A stretch of DNA of 64,000 nucleotides from Macrocystis pyrifera (Eukaryota > Sar > Phaeophyceae > Laminariales > Laminariaceae). The notes under the pieces are model-generated. The model was given only the letters and a program-made list of their open reading frames with translations. It was not told the DNA's origin and ran no database searches. How positions within the stretch are numbered: position 1 is the first letter of the stretch; each line of letters starts with the position of its first letter. Shown piece by piece: positions 36,439-49,391 of this stretch. The DNA lies in the NCBI GenBank assembly GCA_031763025.1, contig JASSKH010000002.1, forward strand, positions 798,929 through 862,928. The letters are read 5' to 3'. The position numbers were made by a program, and so were the translations under genes.

Positions 36439-36510
36439 CGGTCAGCCAGTTGTTGGAGAGGTCGAGGCACCGAAGAGATGACATTTTGTCTATGTCCGAA
36501 GGAATCACAC
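36439..36510 (-). CDS. LRR exon 6 (72 nt, GC donor)
   Basis: Reads VIPSDIDKMSSL…DLSNNWLT. The donor is G|GCAAGTATC and the acceptor GTGCAG. Phase 1 at both ends. It belongs to cassette family 1, but its second half resembles family 2 (NWLT as in the 41.5-kb exon), hinting at exchange between families. Confidence 0.87.
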
Positions 36511-38521
36511 CTGCACCGATTTGGAGGGCACAAAGGTCGAGTATGATGGCACGACAATGACGCAACTGGCGATTTAGATGACACGACAGGAACACTAAGG
36601 GCGATGAAGATGACGGGGCCAAGTGTTGTGCGAAGATGCAAGCAGACAGAAAAACACTGACGGCTTGCGACCACAAACTAAGTTGCTTTAGCCTCACGAC
36701 ATCGTTATAGAAGTGAGCGACGAACATGTCGACATCTACCGTACCACAGTAAGAGTTACCATATAGCAAGTACAATACGCTTCGCCACGGCGAAGTCATA
36801 CGCAAGAATATGACATGACACTAGTAGCAACATGTCACGTGTGATGGTCCATCAGTAAGTTTTGCCATTCCCTGAACTCAGGAGGTGGTGGACGTTTACG
36901 CCTTTAGTAGACAATATAATGCGTAAACTTGATCTATGGGTCGGGCAGCAGAACAAAGAGGAAACAATGGTCGGGTCAAAAGAGTTGATGTGGTTCTAGT
37001 GTCGACTAAGTCCATGTTGCCACTGGCGGCTTGGATTCAGTTCATTGTTTTAAAGAAACAGAATGAAGGCACGATTCTCAGTGCTCCAGGACAGAAGCAA
37101 CTACAAAGGTTCGCGATTTTTCTCGCACGTTCTACGGCATTGTACGCGCTAATACCGTGCTAATGGTGGTGCCAGCACGTCAATAAACGCCGTATTATGC
37201 GAAGCTCGTCGTTGGAAACCACGTGGGGTCACGCCGGGCATACCAAACCGTAGCAATGTTGTCACTGCCGGAGATGTTTGGAGTGCCTAGGAGCTTGCTT
37301 CGCGGAATGGAAAACATATGTTTATGCTACTCGTAGGAAGCCTGCACCTGCTAGCGATGTGAAATCATGTACCTCTGTTTAGATTGATAGTAACAACAGT
37401 GATCTAGGAAGTATCTTAACATCTTCACATGCCGACTTGTTCATGTGTTTAGTTTTTTTCCGCGCGTTGCCGGCGAGGAGTAGACGCTTGAGCAAGCCGT
37501 CAGAACACGAGATGGTAGTATGCAACACCGGTCGTGTCAGGTAGTATCCATGTGCATGGTGACTTATAGTAACTCCTCCATCAAGTCGACTATTTTCACA
37601 ACGTTCGGGCGACCGAGACACGAAACATTCGTACATGAGAGATAAGTGAGAACTATGAGAACGGAACAAGGACGGGTCTAAATCGTTTTCCCTATGGATA
37701 CCATAGGGGCACCGGCACAGTGGTGAACGATATAGGTCGCCGGCAGTAGATCGGTGCTTCCAAGATCGTCGAGCCTAACGCCCTCTCCTCCTGATACTTA
37801 CTTCAATGTGACGGAAAGACAACCAGGCACACAGCCTTCATTCAGAAAAGGTTTCTGTCAACGCCCTAGCATAATTCGATGGTGAAACTATCACGTATAT
37901 CGACTGGCGAGACATTTTTCACTGGATCTGCATTGAACCATCCATTCAAACGACTATCAATTTCCGCGAAAATACGCAGATGGCAACCAAACGAGTATGT
38001 GAACAAAGACGGAGGACCATACATACCCCGTGTCAACAACGATGTTCATGGCGAAAGAGGCTAATCAAGCCAACGAGCTGGTCGATCTCGACGGAAATGA
38101 AACCTTCGACGAGGGCGAACGCAAAAGTCAAGCGAGTCGATGCGAACGACGGCCCAATGTCAATAGTCAACGTGCTGTGAGTTACATAACCGTTCGAAGT
38201 GAAGGCATTAAACCATGCTTTACCGCTTCATATTGCGTGCAAACCTTGGACGCATCTACAAGTAATGTAGCTACGCGACTTTCTAACCTTGGCTGTGTAC
38301 ATTTGTGAACACTTGCTGGCAGTGAGTACACCAACCAGCGGAATGTATTCCGCAGAATTTCAGAAATCTGCATCTATTTATCTATCTACATACCTCACAA
38401 TTTCAGAAATTTGTGAGATATACGTACGAAGAAATGCGCTGTATTTATATGTGTTGAGCATAATGGGCAGACGTACTTCTATTCAGTATACAACACTCAC
38501 GTTATTATAATAACCGCATTA

Positions 38522-38628
38522 CTATTACGGGGGGCCATAGTAAATAGGACCAAATACTGCTAGTAAAAATAGCGAAATATACAGGTTTCTGTGTGCACCG
38601 TGAGTCCTATTTAATATGGTCCCCCGTC
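38522..38628 (+). mobile_element. MITE copy C
   Basis: TA-flanked ends TTACGGGGGGCCATAG at left and CTATTTAATATGGTCCCCC at right; core GCTAGTAAAAATAGCG then GGTTTCTGTGTG. About 106 bp between the TA dinucleotides (the right outer end is worn to CGTCAA). Confidence 0.8.
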
Positions 38629-38629
38629 A

Positions 38630-39559
38630 AAACAAACCAAAGCCGACGAGTTCACAATATCCAAGCGTCTATGAAGGCTGTGCAACTGCACGATTTTGAC
38701 CATACTAGGCGTGTGAGGCACTGCCCCTCTATACTAAAAATCGGGACTTGTCGTATACCCTTGCAGCCGAGCCCGACTCGTTTGGCCGATGCTTTAGTCA
38801 GCGAAAATATTCGGACATGCTTTTCCTCTAGAGCAACAAAGAAGCCACATCTAGTCTGTACCGCATAAAGCTAAGATTCAACTACGTGCGATTCCTGTTT
38901 TAGGCTGATAATAGCGCAATATTGCACATGTGTATATCTATCACCGCAATAGGGGTAGAGAGGGCGGCAGAAGGCAAGCGTTTGAGTAGACAGACTGAAT
39001 ATTGATCGCAACGGCATCTCGTAATTTCCCAGAAACTTGGCGCCAATGCTCATACTCGGCGTATATCCCAGGGCGTCCAAGTCAAAGCCTAGCAAAATGA
39101 TATCTGAAGTTCAGCGAATACCTGGTGCAGTCTAATCGGTATCTACGACCGCACGAGCGCTGCGCCGGCACGAGCGAGCACAGGCAAGTGTGTTGTTTCA
39201 ACAGGGCTCATACTGTATGGTACGATCAAAGCAGATAAATTGTGTAACACCGGGCCAATCATCATCGGAATGTTCAGGTTTTGTCATGGGCCGATGCTGG
39301 TGGGCCCGCCCGGCCCGACAAAATTCATATGTTGGGCTACGCCCCGGCCCGGTCCTGCCCATCAAGTGTCGATATTTTGGGCCGCCGACAGGCTCGACCC
39401 GTTCAATGTTAAGAGGACGTTATACGTGGGTCAACTGGTTTCTCACGCCTAAAGCTTCGACTTGTCTGCTACCATATAGTATTTTGCGCCAACTTAAACA
39501 TCGCATCGTGTGTACACTACGTTTGACAACTAATGTACCACGTATATGTTCGCGTCATT
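38630..39559. other. Stretch between cassette families
   Basis: No gene. 39285-39410 has a GC-rich run of GGGCCCGCCCGGCCCG and CCCCGGCCCGG phrases, a possible short GGCCCG repeat. Minus-strand 38871-39095 is an unrecognised frame of 74 codons. Confidence 0.35.
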
Positions 39560-39630
39560 TAATGATACGCCATGAAACAAAGAGTAGCTTTGCCAAGGAC
39601 GTCCGCTGGCTGATCTGAGTTGGGAGGGTA
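39560..39630 (-). pseudogene. Decayed LRR exon (relic)
   Basis: Aligned with the exon at 43224-43295, the minus strand reads TLPTQISQRTSLAKLL and then loses the LxLxxN pattern. The acceptor has lost a base (GTAG|TACC where the sister has ACAG|GTACC), which would break phase, and no donor remains. It is a third family-2 exon that has died. Confidence 0.65.
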
Positions 39631-41467
39631 CTACATCCAATTTTAGGATATATTAGGCCATGAGCAATAATGGCTGCTTACAGCACAGAAACACTCAAAT
39701 TGTTTTAATTGTCCTGACATGCAACGCTGTCATTCGCAACAACGCCGGCAAGCGTCGTACGTCCGTACAACATGTGTTATGGAAAATTGTGTGATGAAAC
39801 TCACGAGTGTCTGCAGGTCGCTAAACGTCAATGTTCTATACGCATCGCTTGTACCTCATACACGCAAAGGTTTCCTCGAATGATTCATCCTTACCAAATC
39901 TATGATAGCCAACACCGACGTGACAGCCAATCAGAACAAGATGCGTATTTGCATTATCTACTAAGGTTGCAGGCACCTTTCCTGATTGTATCAATTTTAT
40001 ATTGAAGTTCCCCTTCGGAAGCATGAGTGATGGATAACTCCTTTTCCGACAGCTACAAAAGTGTCGCCGTGATAAAATGCAGCGACACAACTGATCTCTA
40101 TCCGTTTTAGGTTGACTCGTTTCCGGTTGCTTAAGCATTGTCGAGCCCTGTGGAGTGCAATTTTCTACGGTGTTGTCTTTCAACCCTACGCCGTCGCGCC
40201 TCAGAGACATGCTTACCAGGTGAGATACTAGTAGTCTCCAAACGTGCAGGAGAAAGATCAAGCGATCAATGAAAGCGAAAACAATATTTGGAACGATCGA
40301 TCCTGCCGTAGCGCGGGCGTTGCACATCGTTCACATTCTGAGTTCCGGTATGGAAAACTAGCTTCAAACCAACACTCGATAACATGCCTCGCTTTCGATA
40401 CAATGCTGCTACTGTAGTGAATGGGCAACACGCCTCGAGAACGGATGTAGATCTCCCTGTTTGCTAAGCACAAAGCATGTTTCCGCGCCGTGCACAGCAG
40501 CTGTGTATCGCTTTGTTCAGCGGCGTATATAATAGTCGTTGCCATACAATACGCCGCCAAAGCAGCAACACACCCCTCGACACCAACGTGTTGACATTCA
40601 CGCTCAAGCAATGCAGACATGATATGAACAAATGTCACAGCAAATGGCACGACTGTAGTTTTGGTTGCCCTCGTGCTGCATGCGTGCCACGCTACAAGTA
40701 GGAGGTTTGCTCGGCTCCAAAGCTGCTTTTCATGGCATTTTCAAAACGAAAAAGTGCTCTGCATTTGTTTTTTTCATCATATACGTCCAAAATTAGGTAG
40801 TAATAACTTTGTATTCTTTAATGACAACGCCATTTCCGGCAATGGTTAGGTAAGCTGGGCTCTCGTCTTCCGCATGGCTCGGCCACACACACAGGTTAAC
40901 TCAACCCGCGGGAAAATTAGGGTCACAGGCGAAGGTTGAAAGGAATATTGAAACCCGAGGATGTAACCGTTGTACACGGAAGCAACAACACTCCCAACCA
41001 CTAGAATAGGAATAGCAACAAACGAAACTTAGCCACATCGCCAACATGATGAGCAGCCCGCTTTTGGGGTAGACCAATGGATACACACGCCCACCCATTG
41101 GTACTGTCTCTACCGCATCATCACTCCGGAACGCATAAATAGATGGTGATTCCGAACTCCGCGCCCATTGAAGTAGGCAATAAATAACAGGGTCGGTGAT
41201 ATTGCTCGCGTGAACCTTCCTTGAATACATAGGCAAAAAAAAATAATGCACGTGATTAGTTGGTGATACGCACGACCACGTCAGTACGGGTAGCGAAACA
41301 ACACCCAACTTGCCTTCGATCATGAGGTATTTTACTCCAACGTAAACATCGCATCGGGTATACATAACGTTCAGCACTTGTGTATCAAGTAGTTCTTCAC
41401 GTCATGAATAGATAGTCGATAAAACAAAATAACTGAATAGCAGGTTAGATTACCCCCGCAACCTCAC

Positions 41468-41539
41468 CTGTCAGCCAGTTCAAGCTGATGTGTAGCTCTC
41501 TCAAGGCCGTCAGCTGACACATTTCAGACGGAAGAGCAC
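41468..41539 (-). CDS. LRR exon 5 (72 nt)
   Basis: Reads ALPSEMCQLTAL…HISLNWLT. The donor is G|GTGAGGTT and the acceptor AATGCAG. Phase 1 at both ends. Sister of the 43.2-kb exon; they differ mainly at exposed LRR positions (SEMC/SDIG, REL/SEL, HIS/YIS, LNW/VNR). Confidence 0.9.
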
Positions 41540-43223
41540 CTGCATTCAAGGTTTGCATATTTTTGGCCATGAGGAATAGTGGCAGCGTGCAGTCACTGAA
41601 ACACACAAGTTGTTGATGGGTCCTACGATTCAAGGCTTGTATTCACAACAATACCGGTAAAACGTCCCGAGTCAATACAACGTGCGTCCTTCAGAGTACT
41701 ATGATTGAAGCTTCTAGGTTCTGCAGGGTTGGCAAACGTCACGTTCTTACGTGTGCTGTTTATACTTCATACACGTAGAGGTTTCCTCGAACCGTCCAGC
41801 CTGACCAATGCATGATAGCCAAGATCGACTCAACAGCGAACCGAAACAAGATGCGAATTTGCAGTTACTAGTAAGGTTGCAGGCACCTCTGCTTAGGACG
41901 GTAATTTGATATTCAAGTCGCATTTTGGAAGCATAAGTTATGGATAACAAGTTAACTGAGAGCTTCAAAAACTAGGCTTGTGAGAACTACAGTAGCACAA
42001 TGGATCTACGTTTAATTTATTCGAGAATAACGTTCATAGGCTAACTCGTTTCTGTTTACTTGTGCTTTGTCGAGTCCTGTCGCGTTTGGAACCAGGCATA
42101 TTAGTTTTAGTCTCTTTGGTTCAAACTGTGCGCTGTCGCGTCTCAAAGACGCTTATCCCGGGTGAAATGCGAGGAGTTTCCGAACATGTACGAGCAAGCC
42201 TGACCGACCAATGAGAGCGAATCTAATGCTCCCAGGGATAGGCGCCGGCGTTGCACATCGTTAACGTTTCGGTTTGGGTCAGGCCTGAGTCCCCGTGGTA
42301 AGGGGCATCTTCGCTTTCGATACACTGTTGCTACACCGACTACAGGACATCACGTCTTAAGAACGGATGTAGCTCCCCAAATTTTGAACACAAAACAGGA
42401 TTGCACAGTGCACAACAGCTAGCTGTGCATCCCATCATTCGGCAGCGTATAGTCGATCGCACACACTACGCAGCTAAAGCGGCAACACACCCTGAACATC
42501 AACATGTTGACATTCACGCCCAAGCATGGCAGACCGCGTAAGTGGCGCAATTACTGCAAGCAGAACGACTGCCTTTCTGGCTACGCCCATGTGGCATGCT
42601 TGCCAAGTGACAGGTAGATGGTTCGTTCGGCTTTAAAGACCTTTTTCATGGCATTTTTAAAACGAAAAGCATCTGTCATGGGTTCTTAATCATCCGTGTG
42701 GAATGTTAGGTCATATGATGACACCATCTCCGGCATCCGTTAGCAAGCTAGGTACGCGTCTTCTGCTTGATACGGCCTCACAAACATCAACTCGACTAAC
42801 GGGCAGACTAGGGTCACGGACAAAGGGTGAAATGGATATTGAAACCGAAAATGTAACCATTCTACACGGTACTAAATAACATTCCAACTTGCAAGGAATA
42901 TCAACGAAAGCAATTTTTGCTGCATCTCCATTATGCCGGGCAGCGCGTCACTGGCCTAGGACCACTAATACACACGAGCACTTAACAGTGCTATATCTTC
43001 CACATAGTAACTCGGGAAAATAGAGTGATTCTAAACCCGCGGCCATTGAAGTAGGCAAAAAAAACAAGGTCGGTGATATTGTTCGCGTAAACCATCCTTG
43101 AATAGGATATAAATAACAATCTACGCAGTTAGTTGTTGACCAGGAATTGTTTCACGTCATCAATAGATACTCGATGAACGGAAGGAAATGAATGGTAGGT
43201 TAGATTACCCCCCGCAACCTCAC

Positions 43224-43295
43224 CTGTCAGCCTATTCACGCTGATGTAGAGTTCGCTCAAGGCTGTCAGCTGGCCGATGTCTGAAGGAAGGGTAC
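43224..43295 (-). CDS. LRR exon 4 (72 nt)
   Basis: Reads TLPSDIGQLTAL…YISVNRLT. The donor is G|GTGAGGTTGC and the acceptor GGATACAG. Phase 1 at both ends, in cassette family 2. Confidence 0.9.
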
Positions 43296-44999
43296 CTGTA
43301 TCCAATTTTTGCACAATTTTGGCAACGGGGAACAGTGGCTGAGCGCAGTCACTGGAACACACAAGTTGTTGATCGGGTCCTAGGACTCAGCCGACTCAAC
43401 GCTGCCGTTAAAACAAACGCCGGCAATCGTCCTGTGGCAATATAACATGCGTTCTCGAAAAGAGAATGCTCGAATCTTCACGAGTTTCTGCAGGGTCGGC
43501 AATCGTCACTTTCTTGCATGCACCGTTCGTACCTCATACCCGTAGAGGTTTCCTCGTAGTTTTTGGTCTCATCAATCTATGACAGCCAAGATCGACATGA
43601 CAGCCAGTCGAAACAAGATGCGAATTTGCACTCTCTACTCAGGTTGCAGGCACCCACAGTAATTTGATATTTATGTTCCCTTTTGCAATCATAGGTTATG
43701 GATTACACTTTACCCGTCAGCTACAAAAATTCAGCGTGTGAGAACTATAGTTAGTAGCACGATTGATCTCCGTTTCGTTTAATGTATTCGTTAATACCGT
43801 TTATAGGTCAACTGATTAACGTTTGCTTGTGCGTTGTCGATTCCTGCCGCGTGTGGTTACCGACATATTGTTCTATGTTGCTGTGGTTCAAACTACCCGC
43901 TGTTGCGGTTTAGAGACGTGCGGTCCGAGTGATATACTAGGGGTTTCCGAGCGTGCACGAACAAGATCAACCGATCAGTGACAACAAACAAAATACTCGC
44001 AGCGATCGACCCTGCTACGGCGTTGCACATCGTTCAAATTTTTAGTTGGAGTAAGGAGTGATCACCCGTGGCAAGGAAGAAGGCTAGCTTCAAGCCAACA
44101 CCCGATTCACGTCTTCGCTTTCGACATACCGTTTCTACTGTGATTAATGGGCGACACGTCCCGACAACGGATGTAGCTCTCCGTATGTGCTAAAAACAAA
44201 ACATGTTCCCCTGTTGTGCACAGCAGCGATGCATCGCCTTATTTGGCAGCATATACAATGCTACAGCCGTTTCAAAACACTCCGCAGCCAACGCAGCCAA
44301 CACACCCCGGACACGAACATGTTGACATTCACGCTCAAGCATTGCAGACCGCGTGGTTCAAAATGTTACATAACACGAGGCGATTATTGTTCCGGCTGCA
44401 ACCATGTGCAATGCTTGCCAAGGAACAGGCAGCAGGTATGTTCGGCTCTAAATACTCTTTTTATGCCATTTCCAAAACGAAAATGATTGACCATTGTTTT
44501 CATTTTGCATGTCGGAAATGTAGCCATATCAATATTCTATTCGTTGATGATGACGCCTTCTGCGGAAAACATTAGGGAAGCTGGGTACGTGTCTTCAGCT
44601 TGACTCTACCACACACAAACATCAACTCCACCAGCAAGAATATTAAGGTCTCGGACACAAGGTGAAATGTATATTGAAACCCGCGGATTCAAACCCTCAA
44701 CACGGCACCAAACAACACTCCAAACCGGTAGGAATATCAACATCAAAAATATTGCTACGTCGCCAACATGTTGGGTGCCGGTTCTCGGCGTAAGCCCATC
44801 GGGTACACACCCAATGGCACTGTCTCTACCGCATGATAACTCGGGAATTTCGAGAATAAGGAGGGATTCGAAACCCCTAGGCTACAGCAGTAGGCAATAA
44901 ATAACAAGGTCGGCGATATTTTATGCGTAAACCTTCGTTGAACAGTCCACGGAAACAACCCACGCGATCAATTGGAGATGTGCAGGACGACTTAACCAC

Positions 45000-46649
45000 G
45001 TTCAACAAAGCACCATCCCAATCTACCTACATTAGCACAGAGTCGGTAGCCAAACTTGCTTTAGAGCCCGGGCGACCGACAACACAACTTTGCGCACAAA
45101 CAAACGTTAACCGCATGAACATGCATTAAACAGACCAGAAAAGAAAACATTCACGTACGAGGTATGAAGTCATCATTATTTCCACATATCTACGCGATAT
45201 ATTTTGCAAGAGACACACCGAGTTTCAAACAGGGTATCGAATCGTGTTATTTACGTTTTTTTTGGACTTGCAAAAAGTACGCGTGGTAGATGACTGTGAG
45301 CAGGTCTAAGCTCCTCTCTACGTAACATGATCATCGATAATTAAGACTGAGTCCCTGCGGGAATTCAGCAAGTAACGCGTTCGACCGAAAGTAATTAATC
45401 CCCACCGGGGCAATCGTCCATCGTACGGCCGTTATCGGCGACGTAGCGAAAGGGCAGGAACAACGTGTTTTCGTGCATGAAATAAATTTCACGTGTTTCG
45501 TTGGATATCCGGTTGAATTGTGGGCATCACGCACGCTGTCTTGAGCGATTATGATACAACATGGGCGAGAGTTGTGTCCGGTGGAGTGATTAAATACGAT
45601 GTAGACGTGGCAGTGCCGGTGGACAGCCGAGCCTAGGTCAGGTACGTTGAGTTCCCGCCGTACAGGATTGAAATAACCAGTCACAGCGAGGGATGGAGCG
45701 CATCGTTCGGAACAAACACATATTTTTGATTCAACGCTAAACGTGGCTGATACGTAAAGCGTTCTGTATTACAAACACAAGACAACACAGGCGCGACCGT
45801 TGTCCAACATTGGGTATCAACATCCTTAGAACTTTCATTTAGTCGATTGGGATCGACGGCAAGACATGATAGACGCACCAGCTCGTTGAATGATAAATAT
45901 GTACAAACTGGACACGAATATGTCATCGAGCATACTTGAGCAGCACTGACGTCACACGTCACGATGAAGGAGGAAACGGACATTGTTTGTGCTCTGGACA
46001 TTATATCTCACTGCCACCAACAACCAGAGCCGGAGACTAGGTGTGCGCGCAGCCTCATGAGCAGTCTCGTTGGGTATGGATTTACCAGCCACACGAACAA
46101 ATAGAAATACGAATAGGGTCCCGAATGTATACTCATACCATTGGGCTTTAACGAACCCGCCTCCACTACTGTGGTGTTACCCCCAGCTGGTTAATTCCTG
46201 GTCAAGATGGCCAAAACCTTTGGACCCTTGCTGCTAGATTTTAGGGGTCCACGTGTCGCTCGATATTAAATGTTTTGTCTTGCAGACGGCGATATTTTTC
46301 AGCAGGGTATTCCACATATTTTCTCTTGAGACGTTTGGGTATTTTTTGCTCGATAGGGACTGAAGTATGTTCTGGATTTCTCCTATTGAGAAAAACGTAC
46401 GTAGCTGAAAACGCGGGCGCATAATGAAAAGCTGCGTACCAGGTTATATATAATGCTCTACTGCCACGAGTTGAAATGAGCTTCTTTTTGTTTAGACTTT
46501 CCTTCGTCGGATACAACCGATCATAACAGACACAACAGGAAGACACTAAAAGCGTGTTTCGTGGGGGACGGGTCGAGAGTGACATGCCAACATGTTTGAG
46601 CTGGAATAAACGTTAGCACTGCGTGTCAATCGTATGGTGTGGTGTGCGC
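45000..46649 (-). other. Intronic stretch between family 2 and the segmental duplication
   Basis: Apart from the Cys-rich candidate frame at 45331-46001, minus-strand frames at 46234-46585 are open in two phases at once, so neither can be supported. Confidence 0.35.
45331..46001 (-). pseudogene. Possible Cys-rich coding remnant, two overlapping frames
   Basis: Two minus-strand frames of 106 and 117 codons meet near 45684 and could be one ~220-residue protein broken by a one-base shift. Together they have about 14 Cys and three N-x-S/T sites, as in a secreted or surface protein, but no signal peptide or family was seen. It lies inside an intron of the LRR locus on the same strand. Confidence 0.2.
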
Positions 46650-47021
46650 AACAGACTTGCTTCAGATCACGTCTGCCCGACTACGTCATGATGGTGTGTA
46701 TAGCGGTAATCTGTGGGTTGAACATTACACCAGGCACACGTCATGTTTCGAGTGGACTCGCTCAACATCTAGGTGGCCACATGACTTATTTCCCAAGCAC
46801 GTTTGTAGCCGCTGAGTAGATCTGACACTGCCGGACGCCCGTCGGAAGCCGCGACCGCAAGGGGACAGGCAGAGAGGAGCGAATGCCGATCTATACAAAA
46901 TATAGGCTTCTACTCTTTATCCAATCTACATATATGGAAATAAACAGGAGTCTAGTTTCGTCCTGATTCAGGCCAGGGGAAACAATATGTTGTTTGCCGT
47001 ACAAATGGGCGGCAGTAGGTC

Positions 47022-47130
47022 TATTACGGGGAACATAGTAAACAGGACCAATTATTATTAGTAAAAATACCTGAATATATAGGTTTTTATGTATGCCATA
47101 GGTCCTGTTAACTATATACGCCCGCAATAG
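47022..47130 (+). mobile_element. MITE copy D
   Basis: TA-flanked TTACGGGGAACATAGTAAAC at left and CTATATACGCCCGCAA at right, with core ATTAGTAAAAATACCTGAAT. It was present before the segmental duplication, since copy E sits at the same place. Confidence 0.85.
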
Positions 47131-47689
47131 TTGGGGCAAAACTGGTCGTCCCAGCATGTGGACTCGGCTTGTTGGTTTCGCGATTCAAAGCACATTGTTG
47201 TTTTGGTGACAGCTTGGCGTGGTAGGCATGGTTGTGGCAAGCTACGAACGAGAACAGACTGGTGGATATTGGTGTGTGGTCTTTCCAAGGTCGGAAGTAC
47301 AGATTCAGCAGTACGACACCGTTTGGAGGCGACTCTAGACGAACTTAACGTGAGCCCGACCTCTGTGCCTAGGAACGGTCGATCACTTAGATTGTTTTGC
47401 GTGCTTTTGGCCATCAACGAAAGGAGCACAGGTGTACCCATAGGCGCATGCTCCTCTCTGGAACAGGTCTTACCTAGCTCCCTATAAGGCTCAAGAAACA
47501 GTGATGACGCAAGTCGATGGCCTAGCTATAGAACCAATGAAAAACAGCTTCAAACGTGTTTCAAACATACTCATATAGTTTTTCAGTTGAGAAGGGCCGG
47601 CAGCCAGAAGTTGTCTGGACAATAACTACATAGATGCACTCAGTTTACTGCGCGTATATTGGTGAGAATCGGGCACATTTCGCCGACCG

Positions 47690-48290
47690 AGTGCCGAGAG
47701 CGTTGCGGTACTGACGGCTTCAATACCGCGAGTACCGGTCGTCTGAGCAGTACATAACCTCGAGTACAAGCCGTGCCCGCAGTGTAAATACACGAACGTC
47801 TTGGAGTACTTTGAGCATCATGTGTATTGAACCCGTGAATACTGCGAAGTACTCGAGTCACCCCCCCCCCTAGTGTCATTCGCTCCAACACCCACTCGTG
47901 GGACCATTCGTGAACGATGTCTGCTATCATGTCAAGAAAGTTTGTTTTCAACGTTGCACAGATGATCCAAGTACTTCACGTGCACTGCGAACGTTGATAG
48001 CATTTTAGTACTCCTTGTACTCGTCGCCGTACTAACGGACGCAATACTGCCAGCACTCGGCAGTACCCGGCGTACAAACCTTTGAATGTTTGAGTAAACC
48101 AATGTTTCACAGTGCTGGAACCCGAAATGCTGCAACTACGGCAGTATCCGCATGTACAGCATGCACTCGCAGCATCCCTCAGTCCATAAAGCCCCAATAC
48201 TACGCAGTACACGAAGCACCTGAACTGTGTTACTGTCGGAAACTGTTTACGCCACTCACAGGTACTGGGAGCACCTGTGAAAATACTCCT
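47690..48290. repeat. Degenerate GTAC-rich repeat
   Basis: CAGTAC, GAGTAC and GTACTG words recur densely. Two ~60-bp blocks share GTACT(G/A)ACGG…AATAC(C/T)G(C/C). Its twin is at 53930-54530. No function is evident. Confidence 0.45.
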
Positions 48291-49319
48291 ATGGTACCAC
48301 GCGTCCGTAGTCGACGAAGCGCATAACAGCACCGGCTGTAAGGATGTAAATAGCTCTTGCCGCGAAAGCAGCATAAATACAAAAAACGATGAATATTTCT
48401 GTGTTGTTTCCATTTTTTCGGAGTTTCTGATACGGACGTGATAGCCTATCTACAGTCAGCAAGAAAATAAGCGTCGCTATTGCACAGCAATCACACGCGT
48501 GTGGGAGTAGTCTTACTTTGGGAAACGAATGACCCAATCGGTTACGCAGCATTGGTGAACGAAATCGCAGAGAGCCCCGGTGCTGAGTTCTGCATGGGTG
48601 GCGAGGCGTATCATGACCATTTTTCTACCACAGTGAGAGCATCAAGACAACCACGCCAGAATAAAATCCATGTTATCATGTTTGGGTCATGATCAAAAGT
48701 TAGCCTCCTCCGTCTACTACTACATTGCTCTATCGATCGCAACACGTCAATGCTTAGAACACCAACAAGCGTGACGATGATGGCGCCGCATGAAACGCCA
48801 CGACCTATTAAACTAATATCACGTCGAACAGTGGTGGTTTTTAGTCCTCGACGTAAAGCCAAGGGGAAATCATTGTTAGTGCTTAATATAAGACGCAGTG
48901 CATCAAATGTGCTTCAACTTTAGCACTTGACAAAGTAGGTGGAATCTATGGAGTTGTAATTGCTGTCTGAATGTAGCATTTATTGGTTCATGTCGACCAC
49001 CACCACCTGCATCCCTTCATTCGCGTACAGTACAACGCGGCAGGGTCTGGGCAGTGATGCATCGACGTTCTCGTATCGTAGAGACGAGTATAAAAACGTG
49101 CTACCCTTCCTCAAGTCTACAAAAGACCGGCATTGTAATGAAGCCCTGCCTTGTTACTAGCCCAAGACCGACCACAGATCGATAACGTGTAAATCGTCCA
49201 TTCCTTAGTTCGACGAGTGTATATTAGCCTTGATTACGTCCGCGCACCGACGTCTATTGCAATGAAAATGTTAAATAAACCTGGGAACATTCATGAAGGC
49301 TGGTGCTGACCTATCTCAC

Positions 49320-49391
49320 CGATCAACTTATTGAAGCTCAGGTCGAGGATCTTGAGGGCCACCAGATTGCTGAGACAAGCCGGGATGGAAC
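49320..49391 (-). CDS. LRR exon 3 (72 nt, duplicate copy 1)
   Basis: Reads SIPACLSNLVAL…DLSFNKLI. The donor is G|GTGAGATAGG and the acceptor TATCCAG. Phase 1 at both ends. It differs from its duplicate at 55561 by four bases, all changing amino acids (F/L, K/D by two changes, I/T). Confidence 0.92.

Larger units (their letters stand above)
28030..38400 (-). repeat. Tandem cassette family 1 (~1.5-2.2 kb units with LRR exons)
   Basis: Diverged direct repeats. The landmark GCACCTGCCAG…GTGAAATCATG and its variants recur near 28030, 30220, 32105, 33960 and 37345, each followed about 200 bp later in most units by GATGGGTG. Four units contain a 72-nt LRR exon (31310, 33135, 35067, 36439). The unit starting near 33960 lost about 600 bp around 35760. 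The unit from 28030 has foreign-looking sequence at about 28740-29840 in place of its exon. Introns are far more diverged than the exons. Confidence 0.75.
39560..45000 (-). repeat. Tandem cassette family 2 (~1.75-1.9 kb units with LRR exons)
   Basis: Three consecutive diverged units share the exon, then GGCCATGA(G/C)…AATA, TCTGCAGG(G/T)(T/C)(G/C)GC, a 'GCGAATTTGCA' block and AAGCTGGG(C/T). Units start at the relic 39560, the exon 41468 and the exon 43224. Sequence matching the 3' part of a unit reappears at 57100-57600 just before the exon at 57621, so 45-57.1 kb was probably inserted or expanded later. Confidence 0.7.

Noticed and set aside
46234-46585. Two Lys-rich minus-strand frames
   Set aside because: Two phases are open over the same DNA and neither has a recognisable domain.
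47112-47487. Overlapping frames on both strands, also present at 53357-53732
   Set aside because: Shared only because of the recent duplication; two of three differences change amino acids in each frame, so there is no sign of constraint.
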